DNA of 64,000 bases from assembly GCF_047511655.1 (NCBI RefSeq), contig NC_133389.1, forward strand, positions 158,425,973 to 158,489,972, given 5' to 3'. This DNA comes from Castor canadensis (Eukaryota; Chordata; Mammalia; Rodentia; Castoridae). Each line of letters starts with the position of its first letter. Position 1 is the stretch's first letter. Of this stretch, positions 37,305 to 47,640 are shown one piece after another. A program made the translations under genes and the position numbers. The notes under the pieces were generated by a model. It had not been told where the DNA came from. It did not search any database and worked only from the letters and a program-made list of their open reading frames with translations.

Positions 37305-37320
37305 GGGCGGGCGGGCGGGG
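37305..37320 (+). other. G-quadruplex motif
   Basis: Four G-runs are separated by single cytosines (GGGCGGGCGGGCGGGG), the tightest form of the G-quadruplex pattern. It lies on the coding-sense strand within the CpG-island promoter, so it could form in DNA, and also in RNA if transcription starts upstream. It overlaps potential Sp1 sites. Confidence 0.7.
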
Positions 37321-37412
37321 CGGAGCGGGGCGGGGCAGCCGCGCGGAGAGCGGGCGGCAGGGGCGCCGCGCTCAGACTGGGCGGGCGCTCGGGCTGCGCG
37401 GGCTCTCGGCGG

Positions 37413-37427
37413 CAGCAGCAGCAGCAG
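37413..37427 (+). repeat. Short CAG run in the presumed 5' UTR
   Basis: Five uninterrupted CAG triplets are flanked by GGCGG and CGG. The run is short and non-coding, since no ATG precedes it in the exon. Confidence 0.8.
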
Positions 37428-37432
37428 CGGCA

Positions 37433-37529
37433 TCCTCTCTTGCCTTTCTTCCCTTCCTCTTCTCTCTGTCTTCTCCTCCTTTTTCTTCCCCCCTCTTCCC
37501 CTGTCCCGTCCCCTTCCCTTCTCTCCCCC
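37433..37529 (+). repeat. Polypyrimidine tract in exon 1
   Basis: About 97 bases are almost entirely C and T on the + strand, with only rare G interruptions, so the opposite strand is nearly pure purine. Such tracts can form triplex DNA and, in RNA, bind PTB or PCBP proteins. It sits between the CAG run and the splice donor. Confidence 0.75.
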
Positions 37530-37743
37530 GGACGCAGCGCAGTAGCTCTCCAAGCCCGCGAGCCGCGACCGCGGGTGCATCCAGTGTCTGCGCCCAGGTA
37601 AGAGATCCGTCCCCATCTCTGGTGCTTCGGCCTCGTTCTCTGCAAAAAGGGGACCTGAGCCAGAAAAGAAGTGGGAGCGGGGACTGAGTTTTCTCGTCCT
37701 CGGATCCTGGGCAGCAGGCGCAGGTTGGCACTGTCCCGTCTCT

Positions 37744-37900
37744 CACCTGGCACCTGGCGGAAGCTTCAGGCCCGAGCTTTCCAGGTGTCTGTCACCTGGA
37801 GAGCAGGGGACCGGGCGCTGCTGGTACCTGGACTGTAGATTCGTAGACAAGCCAGTGACCTTGCGAGGTACCGCTTTGAAACACCTGGAAACTTACGTCA
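37744..37900. promoter_or_regulatory. E-box cluster with a CRE-like site at the start of intron 1
   Basis: CACCTG or its complement CAGGTG occurs five times within about 145 bases: 37744, 37751, 37782 (reverse), 37793 and 37882. A CRE-like octamer TTACGTCA lies at 37893-37900. CACCTG is the preferred E-box of ZEB and SNAIL repressors and is also bound by E2A/TCF4-type bHLH factors. The position just downstream of the first splice donor fits a promoter-proximal control element. Function is inferred. Confidence 0.45.
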
Positions 37901-39365
37901 GGTTAGGGTACGTGTTCTGAAAGCTAAAATTACCTTGAGCTGTAGAAAGAAGGGAAGGGAGTTACACAAAGATAATGGGAAAATGAAATTAAAGGTAGAG
38001 GATTTTCTTTTTCCTTTTTTGCTCATCCAGCCGCAGAGAATTGCACACTGACGAGTGGGTGAGTGAGGGGAGCCTTGTGGGTTTCAAATCACTTTTCCCT
38101 GTGATTTCCTCCAGAGACAGCTGCAAGAGGAAGACTGATATATATTTATAATTTTAGGAAAATGAAAAATTGATGTTTGGTCGTTGTGGAGGGCGGGGCC
38201 CAAAGAAAGACTAGTTGAACTTCAGCTTCCCACACAGTCTTCTTTTCTTTTTAAAGGATGGGGAGCGGAAAGCCGCGAATACCCTCCATATATTCTTATA
38301 TTCTTTTCTAAAGACTTTCTTCGGGGCGGGGGGGAGGGGTTCAGGGCTGGCCGACTTCCGTCCCCAACCTGATCTTTTGTCTAAGAATGGAAATTTCAAG
38401 AAACAGTGTGCAAGGGGCCAGGAGTGGGGAGGTGTATGTTTGGGTGTGTGGGAGGAGGGGGGGAGGGGTAGTAAAGAGGATGGAGTCCTAAAACACCATC
38501 CTTGAAAACTGGAAATTTATATTATTCCTCCTGGCATCAAGGCTTCAGGATTTTGTCAGAAAATATAAAAAGCTTTGGTTAGCAACAAGCTCGTTTGTGA
38601 CAATTGCTGTATACTGTCTGTTGTAAGCCTTTAGCACCATGCTTCCAGGACATAGACCTTTTAAAATTGAGCAAAGGTGAAGCCTTTTTATTAAAATGCA
38701 TACACCTATATGCACACATAGATAATAAACTATAAATATCATAGGAGGGAGTGGATATTAGAAGACAGATCTTTTAAAATGAGCTTTGAGGTTTGGGGGA
38801 TTATGTTGTGAATAAAATGTGTAGTTCAAAACAAAAGAAATATTGTTGGGTGATATATGGTTTGGGCTGTGATGCATATTAGTAAGGAACTAACCCAAAT
38901 GTTAAAAACATAATTTGTGTTAAAATGTCAGTCTGTTAGAAGAAATGACTAAACTGAAATTGAGGCTTACAACCACAGTGAGGCGATGGAGAACAAAGCC
39001 TTTTATGTGAACCATCTTAGGCAAAACGTCCTTATGTGTGAGATGCAGGTACCAGCCCATAGAGCTGCCACCCTGCATTTTACTGTGGGCAATTATTATT
39101 TTTTTGGCAATCAAAATAGATTGAATAAATAGAAGCCCTTTAGAATGTTTTTGATTTTATGCCCCCAAGGAAGATCACAGCCTTCCATCTGACTGTGACA
39201 AAGACACTCCTTTAACTGAGCAGTAAGTGTCTTTTTAAAAATGAAAATCCCTATTAATTTGTAAATCATAAATGTTTTATCACCTCCCCCCATGCACACA
39301 AAAGCATCTTCCATGCAGGAGAAGGCGAGGGACGTTTTTTTTTCTTTCAATAAAGAGTATTGCAT

Positions 39366-39400
39366 TTGTGTGTGTGTGTGTGAGTGTATGTGTGTGTGCA
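39366..39400. repeat. (TG)n microsatellite
   Basis: TG repeats interrupted by gagtgta. Confidence 0.9.
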
Positions 39401-41679
39401 TTTTAACACTAATATCCTGGTGATTTTTGTCTGATTTTCATAGATTTAAATCTGCATTCATGATTTGTATATTATCAGAGCCATTGTGACTTTAGGATCA
39501 ATGGTACATGCTACTTATCTGGTTATGATATATTTTATTTTTCATATTTTGCTGTTTGTTGTAATATTATTTAATCTCCAAAGGGTTACTTCTTTTTCTC
39601 TTATAAGTGGAAAATTGTTTAATACACATCAGGACATCTAAACCATTTAAAAACTGAACTTCCATTTAAAAGTAGTATTTTAATAACATTGATTTTATTT
39701 TCTTTGTTTCTCTCCTATCTTAATTGTTATGCTTTCTTATCAGACAACCTTTTCCTTCCTGACAAATCTGTGCTGCTTTAAGTTCTGGTTATGTCAAAGC
39801 AGAGCAAGTGGTCCCAGGAATTTTGAATTTAGGATGTGATCACTCTCTGTGGCAGCTCTGTCTCAGGATGACTTGTTTACAGCACCTTCTCTTCTTGGGA
39901 AGGAGAGGGAGAAAGAATGTGCTGAGAGAGCATGACCCAGTGAAACTGGCACAGCCATGACCTCATCCTAGTAGGTGCTTCAGCTGCATTGAGGGAGAGG
40001 GCAACCTCCTGGTGGAAACCAGACACCAGAAGCACACCCATCTCAGGGCAGAAGCCTTCTTCTTCCTCAACAGCTTCTACTAATGTTGCCCTACTGAGGT
40101 GAAACTATTTTCTCTTTTATGTATTTAATTTCAGGGATTTTGAACTTGGTCAGAAATATGCACCCATAAATGAACCTTGGCGTAGAATCTTCTAAGCCTG
40201 AAGTACCCTTTTGGTTTAAACCAATTGCAAATTTTCTAAATGTCAGAAAAATGCTTTTTGGTAGATTTTTTCCCCATATTTTCTTATGACACACTGGACT
40301 GTTGTGTTTGTGACAATTACAGTTTCCCTGTTGGCATTTAAAATTAAGTAGTTATTACATTTGCTTAGATGTATACATGATAATAAGTGCATGCCTAAAT
40401 GATTCGTGGATGGCCCTGTGAGACAAGTCATAGGAAACCACTTGGGGATTCTCGGGTAACTCTGACAATTGAATTCTTTTCAACACTCAATTTTCTCTTG
40501 ACAGATTAAGATAAAGAATCTGAGATAGCAGTTACAGAAGAAAACACTCCCAGATCAATATTACATTTTCTTAATGCTAAAAGTCCTTCTTTAGATAAAT
40601 CTCTAGTAAGTGCACAAGCCTGAAGATGAGAATTATAAAATAATTACCAACAACTGTCTGAGACATATGCATTAAAGATGCTAATAAGCTCTTCCAGTCT
40701 TATGCGATGACCTCAGATAGGTTAATTCTTTTTGCGACTTCAATTGTATATCATTACTATTACCATTGTCTTGATCTACTTAATTTAGACCTTTTCATTT
40801 AAGGGCTGTATTTTGATATTTTCACTAACACTTTTTTCATCATTCTCTTTAATTCAATATTTGAATGTTAGACATACTGTTCTTTAGATATTTTGGTTTC
40901 AATTTTCTTACTCTCTTGATATAAATTTGGCCTTTATCTTTCATATGGGGTCATTCATTCCTATTTATTTATTTATAGAAACATTTTTTTAAATCCTCAA
41001 AGAATTATTAGTCCCAGGAATTAATTCCAGGCACCAAAAGCAGTTGAAGAACTACATGTTAAGTTGTGGTACACAAAGTGTCAAAGTTAGGGGAAAGGGT
41101 CTGTGGGAAAGTTTGAGTGGGGGTGGAGGGGATGGAGAGAGATGGAATGAACTCAAATTCTCAGCTGCTAATGTTTGTCCTTGTAGGATGGAGATGAGCT
41201 TTTGTCTATGTGGGTGGAGAAGGAAGAAATCTGCTTTGCTTTTCTACCTCAATATAATACTTTGTTCCCTTTCTCCCTTGTCATTACTTTGAGCTAAGGC
41301 CGTGGGTGCTTCCTTTTAAAAAATTATACAAGATGCTTATTAAAAGTGATTCTGTAGTGCCTTTAAAATTTTAAAATAATGTGAATACAATTAGCTTACA
41401 TTCTATGAAAAACATTTTGAATCTAACCTTCTGTTCAAGAAGATGAACTTTCCTCTGAGTGGTAATACTTTCACTGGGATATTGTTTACTTATACATTTT
41501 AGTGAACTTACATAGAAATTTAGATACAATAAAGAACTCAGAATCATCTCTAAGTCTTTTGTTAAATTTATATTATGGACATTGGGGAAAGTTGTAAGCA
41601 ATTTTTTTCCATTAAAGCACACACCAGAGGGGACAAATTCATATGTGATTTTTGTTATGTTAATAAACATAACATAACT

Positions 41680-41945
41680 GTTTGGCAGTTCTGGTATTTG
41701 AACTCAGGGACTTATGCTTGCTAGGTAGGCACTCTACTACTTTAACCATGCCCCCAGTCCTGTTAATAAGCCTTTTAAAGCTATTTATTTACTTACTTAC
41801 TTATTTAAGACAGGGTCTTGCTATATAGCCCAAGTTGGCCTGGAACTTGCTATGTAACCCAAGCTTGCATCAAATTCTCAATCCCCCTGCTTTAGCCTCT
41901 CCACTGCTTGGATTACAAGTGTGTGCCACTTTGTCCTGCTAAAAT
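41680..41945 (-). mobile_element. Antisense composite SINE (tRNA-like module and B1-like module)
   Basis: Read on + it shows the complement of the tRNA-like tail (ctggtatttgaactcaggga, gcttgctaggtaggcac). An ATTT-rich linker follows, then a B1/Alu-type antisense body (agacagggtcttgctatata, gcccaagttggcctggaact, ggattacaagtgtgtgccac). Whether this is one composite or two neighbouring insertions is unclear. Confidence 0.75.
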
Positions 41946-42089
41946 AATTTATTTTTAAGACCACATGGCTTCTTTTTCCACCATATTTTTTTCTTTTCTT
42001 TTTTTTTCTTCTTTCTTTCTTTTCTTTCTCTTTAACTTTCCTTTGCACGTTTTTTTCCATTTATATTGGCAAAAAACCTCCCACTGATT

Positions 42090-42605
42090 ATTATTATTTT
42101 TTTAAGAAAGACAAAATGTTTTTGCTAGTTGAGATAAGGATAGATATACAGAGAGATTCCTAGCATTGCTCTCATGTACAAGTTGTTACAATCCAGGTTG
42201 ATTCATCCCTAACTGATCTTTCTTTACACTGGTTCCTGATCCCCTTCCCATATTGACCTCTGTCGCTTTAAGGTTTCTGTCTTAGTTCCTCTACAGTGGG
42301 GACATCAAACACTTTCATGTTTTGGGTTTCCTACCTATCTCCATACCTCCCCCATATGTGCTCTCCCCTTAGCATGTGACCCAAGTCCTACAACATTGCT
42401 GTATGTGCCCTAGATGTAAAGTCCTCATATGAGGGAGAACATACGATTTTTGGTCTTCTGAGTCTGGCTAACCTTGCTCAGAATGATGTTCTCCAGTTCC
42501 ATTCATTTACTTGCGAATGAAAAGATTTCATTCTTCTTCATGGCTGAGTAAAATCCATTGTGTATAAATACCACATTTTCTTAATCCATTTGTCAGTCCC
42601 AATGA
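42090..42605 (-). mobile_element. L1 3' end, antisense
   Basis: Read on + it starts with a T-rich tail and runs through gatgttctccagttccattc, catggctgagtaaaatccat, tgtgtataaataccacattt and tcttaatccatttgtcagtc, the reverse complement of the end of ORF2 and 3' UTR. It is truncated at its 5' end (right side). Confidence 0.8.
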
Positions 42606-43927
42606 TTATTAAAAAATGAAAACATAGCCTGCTGTTTTGGTTGAAATTTATTTTCCATCGTATTTCTCATTTAACATGCATTTTTATGCTAACTTCTCTT
42701 CCTTCTCAGTACTCCATCCCTGTCTTGGTCTTACCTTCAAACTTACCTTTTATAGCTCCTGGATTTAAATAATCTTTTCTTACATGTCAATCTTTGATCA
42801 TGTGTTCTACCTCAAAAAGACCTGTACAAATCTGGATGAAAAGTTGCTAGTTTGCTGCTCCCTGTTAAGTTGTATCTAAATTTGTCCAGGTTCCCTATTT
42901 AATACATGATTTTTCATCACAAGCATGTCCTCATCAGTCTTCTTTAAATTACTTTTTAGAAATCCTGCAGGCAAAAATGGTACATCTATACAACTAATTT
43001 TTTTTTTAAATTGAAAACCTTGGTTAACCAACTGACTTTTTATTATTTCATTCACCTGATACCAGGTAAAATGGTTTGGCCACTTTTGTTTTAAGTTATA
43101 CTGACTCATTAGCCATGTTGAATCTATCCAAAATGAACATACCAATTCTTGGATACCCATGAGTATATGTCGTCAATTATCTAAGTCTTTTAAATTTAAA
43201 GTAAATTCACAATTAAGTATGCAAATAGTCTCTATTTGTTTGAGACAGAATAAGCATGCCAATATAAGCCCTTTACATTTATTTGAGTATTGCTAGATTG
43301 GTTGAGGGCTACTACACTGTACTGTTGTAACCATCACAAGTATAGATTGTTGCCATTGTAACCAGGCAGTGGATGGCACTGGTATTCATTCTATAATGAA
43401 TTGGTAGGAGCAAATATTTATCAATTTTATTGAGCAGAAAGAATAATGCAGCATCATTTTAATTAGCATTAAGGCAAGTCAATTATTCTCAGCTTTGAAA
43501 TTTTACTATTTTTTTGGGTATCTTGCTTCTCAGAATTATAATTTAGTCTTTCCTTAAAACTGAATTTTAGCAGGACAAAATTTAAACAGTATGAAGCCTA
43601 GTTTTTGTTGATGTTTATGTGAGATATACATCTCTTTGGCATCCTATTTTTTAGTTCACTTTGAAAAACCAGCTAAAGGGCTTTTTAAGATTCCCTTTTG
43701 AATTTTTTTTTTAAAATATCATATAGTATAATTATGAACAGATCTTATTCTTCAGTTTACTACAGACACTTCTTATTTATTGTTTGAACAAAAATTTGCA
43801 ATCCATTACATAGTTTCTTTGTTTATTAACCCACCAACTTTTTCAGCCATGTACTTCACAAAGGACTAAAATGGTGGCCGTGGTAGTGTTGTGGATATAC
43901 ATGATCATCCTCATCATGAGTTAGCCT

Positions 43928-43962
<35 letters not shown>

Positions 43963-44104
43963 TGTTTTTCATAATTGAGGTCAAATGATCAATCAGTTGG
44001 ATTTAAAGCAAATTAATACTATGAAATTCCACAAGAAAAATACATGGTATTAAATACAATCTTATATGGAAAAACAATGATATAAATATTCATTAAGAAA
44101 TCAA
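42606..44104. other. AT-rich, repeat-poor presumed intron
   Basis: Only a TA microsatellite. A homeodomain-type TAATTAGC lies at 43460-43467 within a balanced stretch at 43230-43560 that could be conserved non-coding sequence. Confidence 0.4.
43930..43960. repeat. (TA)n microsatellite
   Basis: About 15 uninterrupted TA dinucleotides. Confidence 0.95.
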
Positions 44105-44440
44105 ATCAGAGAAGGGTAGTGGCTCATGCTTATAATTCTAGCCAATCAGGAGTTAGAGATCAGGAAGACTGCAGTTTGAAGCCATCCCAGGCAAAAAGTT
44201 TGTGGACTCCATCTCAACCAGTAAAAGCTGGGAGTAGTGTTGGGCACCTGTCATCCCAGCTAGGCAGGAAGCATAAACAGGAGGATCAAGATCCAGTCAG
44301 GCTGAAGCATGAAGCGAGACTCTGCATGAAAAATAACTAAGAAAAGCAAAAAGGGTGGGGGCATGGCTCAAGTTGTCAAGTGCCTGCTTAGCAATCACAA
44401 GGCCCTGAGTAAAACCCCATTAGCACTATAAAAACAGAAA
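44105..44440 (+). mobile_element. Trimeric composite SINE
   Basis: Two Alu/B1-like left modules (44105-44223 with gtagtggctcatgcttataa; 44224-44345 with gggcacctgtcatcccagct) precede a tRNA-like tail module (44346-44440: atggctcaagttgtcaagtg, caaggccctgag). Module order equals the copy at 50780. Confidence 0.8.
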
Positions 44441-44459
44441 AATCAAGTGAGATAAATTT

Positions 44460-44812
44460 CACAGTATAGTTGGTCCTCCATACCCACAGGTTCTATTTCT
44501 GCAATTCAACCAACTGCATATAAAAATTATTAGTAAAAAAAATGCCTCTGAACTGAAGGTGTGCAGACTTTTTCTTATCATTATCCCTCTTAACAATATA
44601 GTATAACAACTGTTTATATAGCATTTACATTCTGTTAGGTATTACTAGTAATCTAGATTTCTAGAATGAAAGTATATGGAAGAAAGTATGTATGTTATAT
44701 ACAGATACTGCATTGTTTTGCATAAGCAACTGAGCAGCTGAGCATTTTGGTGTCCATGGTGTATGCTGGAGCCAAGCCTCATGGACACAGAGGATGACTG
44801 TGCTATTATGTT
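44460..44812 (+). mobile_element. Tigger-type (TcMar) non-autonomous DNA transposon
   Basis: Starts cacagtatagttggtcctcc and ends near ggatgactgtgc, giving a degraded terminal inverted repeat. Inside are tgcaattcaaccaactgcat, cagactttttcttatcatta and tatagcatttacattctgtt, in the order of a mammalian Tigger-derived element. Confidence 0.75.
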
Positions 44813-45274
44813 TTTCTATTTGGAGCAAAATACTCCAGATTCTATAGTTTATAATTGAAATCAATAATAAAGCTAAATCTTGTACACAAAACCAGAGCAT
44901 CTCTAAGTTGATCAATATTTTCTAAATTGAAATATTTGCTACTTAAGTTTATCTTTTTAAAAGTGTAGGTGACATTGCTTTTAGATGGAAAGTGCAATTG
45001 ATCTTCACTTAAATAGGAGAAATCTGGGCTGATGGAACTTCAGGAATTTCACTACCAACAAAGCATAAAGTAAGAAGAATGAAAGAAAGCATAAAGTACT
45101 AAGCTTCCCTTCAAAAGCAGGGTCTCATGAAACAATAAAGTGACCAGGACCTAGGGTCTCTTTCGGCAAGCTTTAGCTATTGTATCTCAAAGTAAAGCTT
45201 GCCTCATTCCTAAGTTGCATGATGGATATTATAGAGCACTGAGTGTGACCTTTGCTGAAACTGAGGGCTTTGGT

Positions 45275-45372
45275 TGGTTGGTTTTTTTGGTAGTACTGGG
45301 GTTTAAACTCAGGGCTTCACACTTGCTAAGCAGGCCCTCTGCCGCTTGAGCCACTCCACCAGGCCTTTTTAA
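45275..45372 (-). mobile_element. tRNA-derived SINE, antisense
   Basis: Read on + it starts with a T-rich tail, then gtactggggtttaaactcag (B-box complement), cttgctaagcaggccctctg and gcttgagccactccaccagg (A-box complement). Confidence 0.85.
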
Positions 45373-45404
45373 AAATTTCATGTAGTTTTCAAACTTAGCT
45401 AATT

Positions 45405-45465
45405 CCATATACATATATAGGGATATGTGTATATATATATATGTACATATGTGTGTGTGTGTATA
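45405..45465. repeat. TATA/TG compound microsatellite
   Basis: A tatatatatatgtacatatgtgtg type run next to an antisense SINE. Confidence 0.85.
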
Positions 45466-45949
45466 GTATTTTTTTTTTTGCTTTTAGTAGGATCAGATTA
45501 AGTGAGGCTAGTCAATATTGAAGTTGGAATCTTTGAAAGCTTTGTATAATCCTTGATGTCCTCACTGCCTCATTTCAGCACCTTCCAAAGAGTATCAAGT
45601 GGATTCATAATAAGAATCTGAAGTTCTCCAATAAAGAACGTGATATTGAACTTTGCTTACTAATTTGTATTTTGTATAGTATAGTATTTGTATTTTATAT
45701 AGTAGAATAGCTCTTTGTCTCCCTACAGATGAGTACCTTAGAAAGATTGTTCGCTTATATAACTGGAAATACAAAATGTCATTGAATGTATTTTTTAAAA
45801 TTAATTTTTCAAATTGATAATTTACTTCTGTTCTCTGTCCCACCACTGAAGGGACATCAGTTATCAAGAATTGTAAGTTATATGTGTATTTGAGGGTATT
45901 TGATGGATTAAAGGGGCTGTCAAGAACAGTGCAGTGAGCCTCTGGTGTT

Positions 45950-46060
45950 TGTATGAGCAAACTGAAGCAGGGAGCAGTTAAATGACTTTCCTGAGGCAGC
46001 CAGCAGTGGAACCAGGTCTGCCACTCAGTGATTCTGTCTGAAACTCAGCGCTTGCGAAGG
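45950..46060 (-). repeat. MIR, antisense
   Basis: gcagttaaatgactttcctg, aggcagccagcagtggaacc and ggtctgccactcagtgattc match the antisense MIR core. It ends about 110 bases before the promoter-like module at 46173. Confidence 0.55.
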
Positions 46061-46172
46061 GTGTTTTGGAAGAGGAGTCATCTCTTTATGACTTTCCCTT
46101 CCTAATCATGGTTTATTTCTGTTCTCTGAGCTAGGGGTGCAGTGAGGTGGCAGTGATACCTGCTCAACTTTG

Positions 46173-46237
46173 TGACTCAACTGTGACTTTCCCGTGGATA
46201 TAAAAGAGGGAGGGACTTGGAATTTTAGGGCCAGTCT
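46173..46237 (+). promoter_or_regulatory. Candidate TATA/initiator promoter with AP-1 site
   Basis: An AP-1 consensus TGACTCA (46173-46179) is followed by a TATA box TATAAAAG (46199-46206). An initiator-like ccagtct (YYANWYY) lies at 46231-46237 with its A at 46233, 34 bases after the first T of the TATA box, which is the expected core promoter spacing. The downstream 130 bases are GC-richer than the surroundings. The first ATG after it (46371) opens a frame of only 27 codons, ending at 46452-46454. I see no consensus splice donor in the next 200 bases, so a spliced transcript is not shown. It could be an alternative promoter inside intron 1 of the CpG-island gene, a lncRNA promoter, or chance. 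Confidence 0.35.
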
Positions 46238-46758
46238 AACCAACTACCAGCCAGCTTCACTACTGAAAGCACTGAGAGATAATCTGATCCAGGAAACACT
46301 TACAGGGCTCCTGCTCCGGGGCCATTCCTGTGGTTTGGATCTTTTAGGAGAGAAGCTTAAACTCCAGGGATGAGTGCCCAGACTCAGGGGACTTGGAAAG
46401 CCAAGGAGCTTTTCTCTGAGTTTGACCTATCCATACAGAAGTCTCCAGGCTAATTGGGTCTGTGTTTAAACTTAGTTCCATGTACAAGGGGTATCCAACA
46501 AAAATAGCCAAGTTGAAACTTTTTTCTGATCTTTAGCACCATGAAATTTTCCTCCAAATAGCTTTGCTTTTGTGTTTCCTCCAGCTTTAACATTTTTAGC
46601 TAAAGGAATTGACCAAGAAAGGCTGAGGGCCTCTCTGTGCCTGAGTCCCACTTATCTTCCCACTCTTGAATGCCTTCCTTTTTCTCTGCCCACAGTGCTT
46701 CATACCTCTTGTGTATTTGCTTCTTCCAAGAAGACAGCAAATTAAAGAAGAATTAGGT

Positions 46759-46772
46759 GTTGCCATGGTTAC
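46759..46772 (-). promoter_or_regulatory. RFX X-box motif
   Basis: Read on the minus strand this is GTAACCATGGCAAC, a full match to the palindromic RFX X-box pattern GTNRCC(N0-3)RGYAAC. RFX factors bind such sites in ciliary, neuronal and MHC-II genes. It lies about 0.5 kb downstream of the TATA/initiator candidate. Confidence 0.5.
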
Positions 46773-47434
46773 TGTGTTCAGTAGAGCTACACCTGCACCC
46801 ACGCTGCTTAGGCATTGTAGTCTTAAGTTGACAAATATTTGAAAGGCATGAAGAGCATCTTGGAAGAAAGAAATTAAGCAGAAACTATGCCTAAATATTT
46901 AAAGTGAAACATGTTCCTAGTCACTGAAAACTGAAACTGTACCACTAGGGAGTAAAGGAATTTTGATGTCCTTCTGTTAGAGAATGCCATATAGTGTGTC
47001 CTAATTCTCTAGAGAAGCATATTTAATCATCCATCAGGATTTAAGTGACTATTTTATCTCTGAGTAGATAAGACAAATTTCCTTATAGAATTATTCATAC
47101 ATGTTGTGAAAGAATGGGTTGGGCATATTGTCCTCTGCTGAAGTGTCTTCTTTTTAAGTCATAAAGACAGGGCAAAGCCATCTTAACTGCACACAGGAAT
47201 CACTATCTATGAATGGAAATCTTCTCAGATAAGCTATTCTATGCTCTTCCTCTTGGACATGGTTTATATTATTTGGTAGTCTGAAAATTTGAATGATCTA
47301 TAAAGAACTAAATATTAATACTTTTTAGTAAATGATGTTCTCACTTGGGAAGGATCCAACATTTTCTACCTGAATTATCAGACTGATATATAATAAATCA
47401 CAGGTGTTTTTTATGTTACGACACACAATTCATC

Positions 47435-47640
47435 GTATGAGTATTTAATAAATAATTATTGGGCACCCAGTACATAGAAGGCACTTCTATGAATGTGGAG
47501 GATATCAGGACCAACTATGTAGATTCCTGCCTGCACAGAGCAAATCAAGAATTTCTATGAAGTGACACCAACCTATTTAGAGTAGAAGACTAAGGTACTT
47601 GTTTCGAAGTATAATTGCAACAGCAGGAGACAGAAATTAA
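47435..47640 (-). repeat. L2 fragment, antisense
   Basis: taaataattattgggcaccc, agtacatagaaggcacttct and aggatatcaggaccaactat match the antisense L2 3' end. Confidence 0.55.

Larger units (their letters stand above)
37190..37597 (+). promoter_or_regulatory. CpG-island promoter and non-coding first exon (5' UTR)
   Basis: This is the only strongly GC- and CpG-rich block in the window. It holds repeated GGGGCGGGG-type Sp1/KLF boxes (about 37260-37340) and no TATA box, as in a dispersed mammalian CpG-island promoter. Downstream are a CAG run (37413-37427), a long pyrimidine tract (37433-37529) and a consensus splice donor, CAG|GTAAGA, giving an exon end at 37597 and an intron start at 37598. The + strand has no ATG between about 37065 and 37597, so the exon would be purely 5' UTR with translation starting in a later exon outside the window. 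The start of transcription is not visible; about 37190-37400 is plausible. I do not recognise the gene. Long flanks without coding sequence suggest a gene with a very large first intron, which is an inference. Confidence 0.72.
37601..41675 (+). other. Presumed start of a large first intron, no exon seen
   Basis: After the splice donor the sequence returns quickly from GC-rich to AT-rich. It includes a G-rich patch at about 38325-38340, another at 38445-38470, and a TG microsatellite near 39366-39398. I see no coding exon, RNA gene or recognisable transposon up to the SINE at 41.68 kb. A mildly GC-richer stretch at 39740-40085 has no assignable function. Confidence 0.5.

Noticed and set aside
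37007..37753. 248-codon open frame on the minus strand over the CpG island, and overlapping + frames of 130-151 codons
   Set aside because: High GC content removes stop codons in all frames. The translations are low-complexity Arg/Pro/Gly/Ala/Ser text without domains, and the + frames start at non-ATG codons. The region reads as promoter and 5' UTR.
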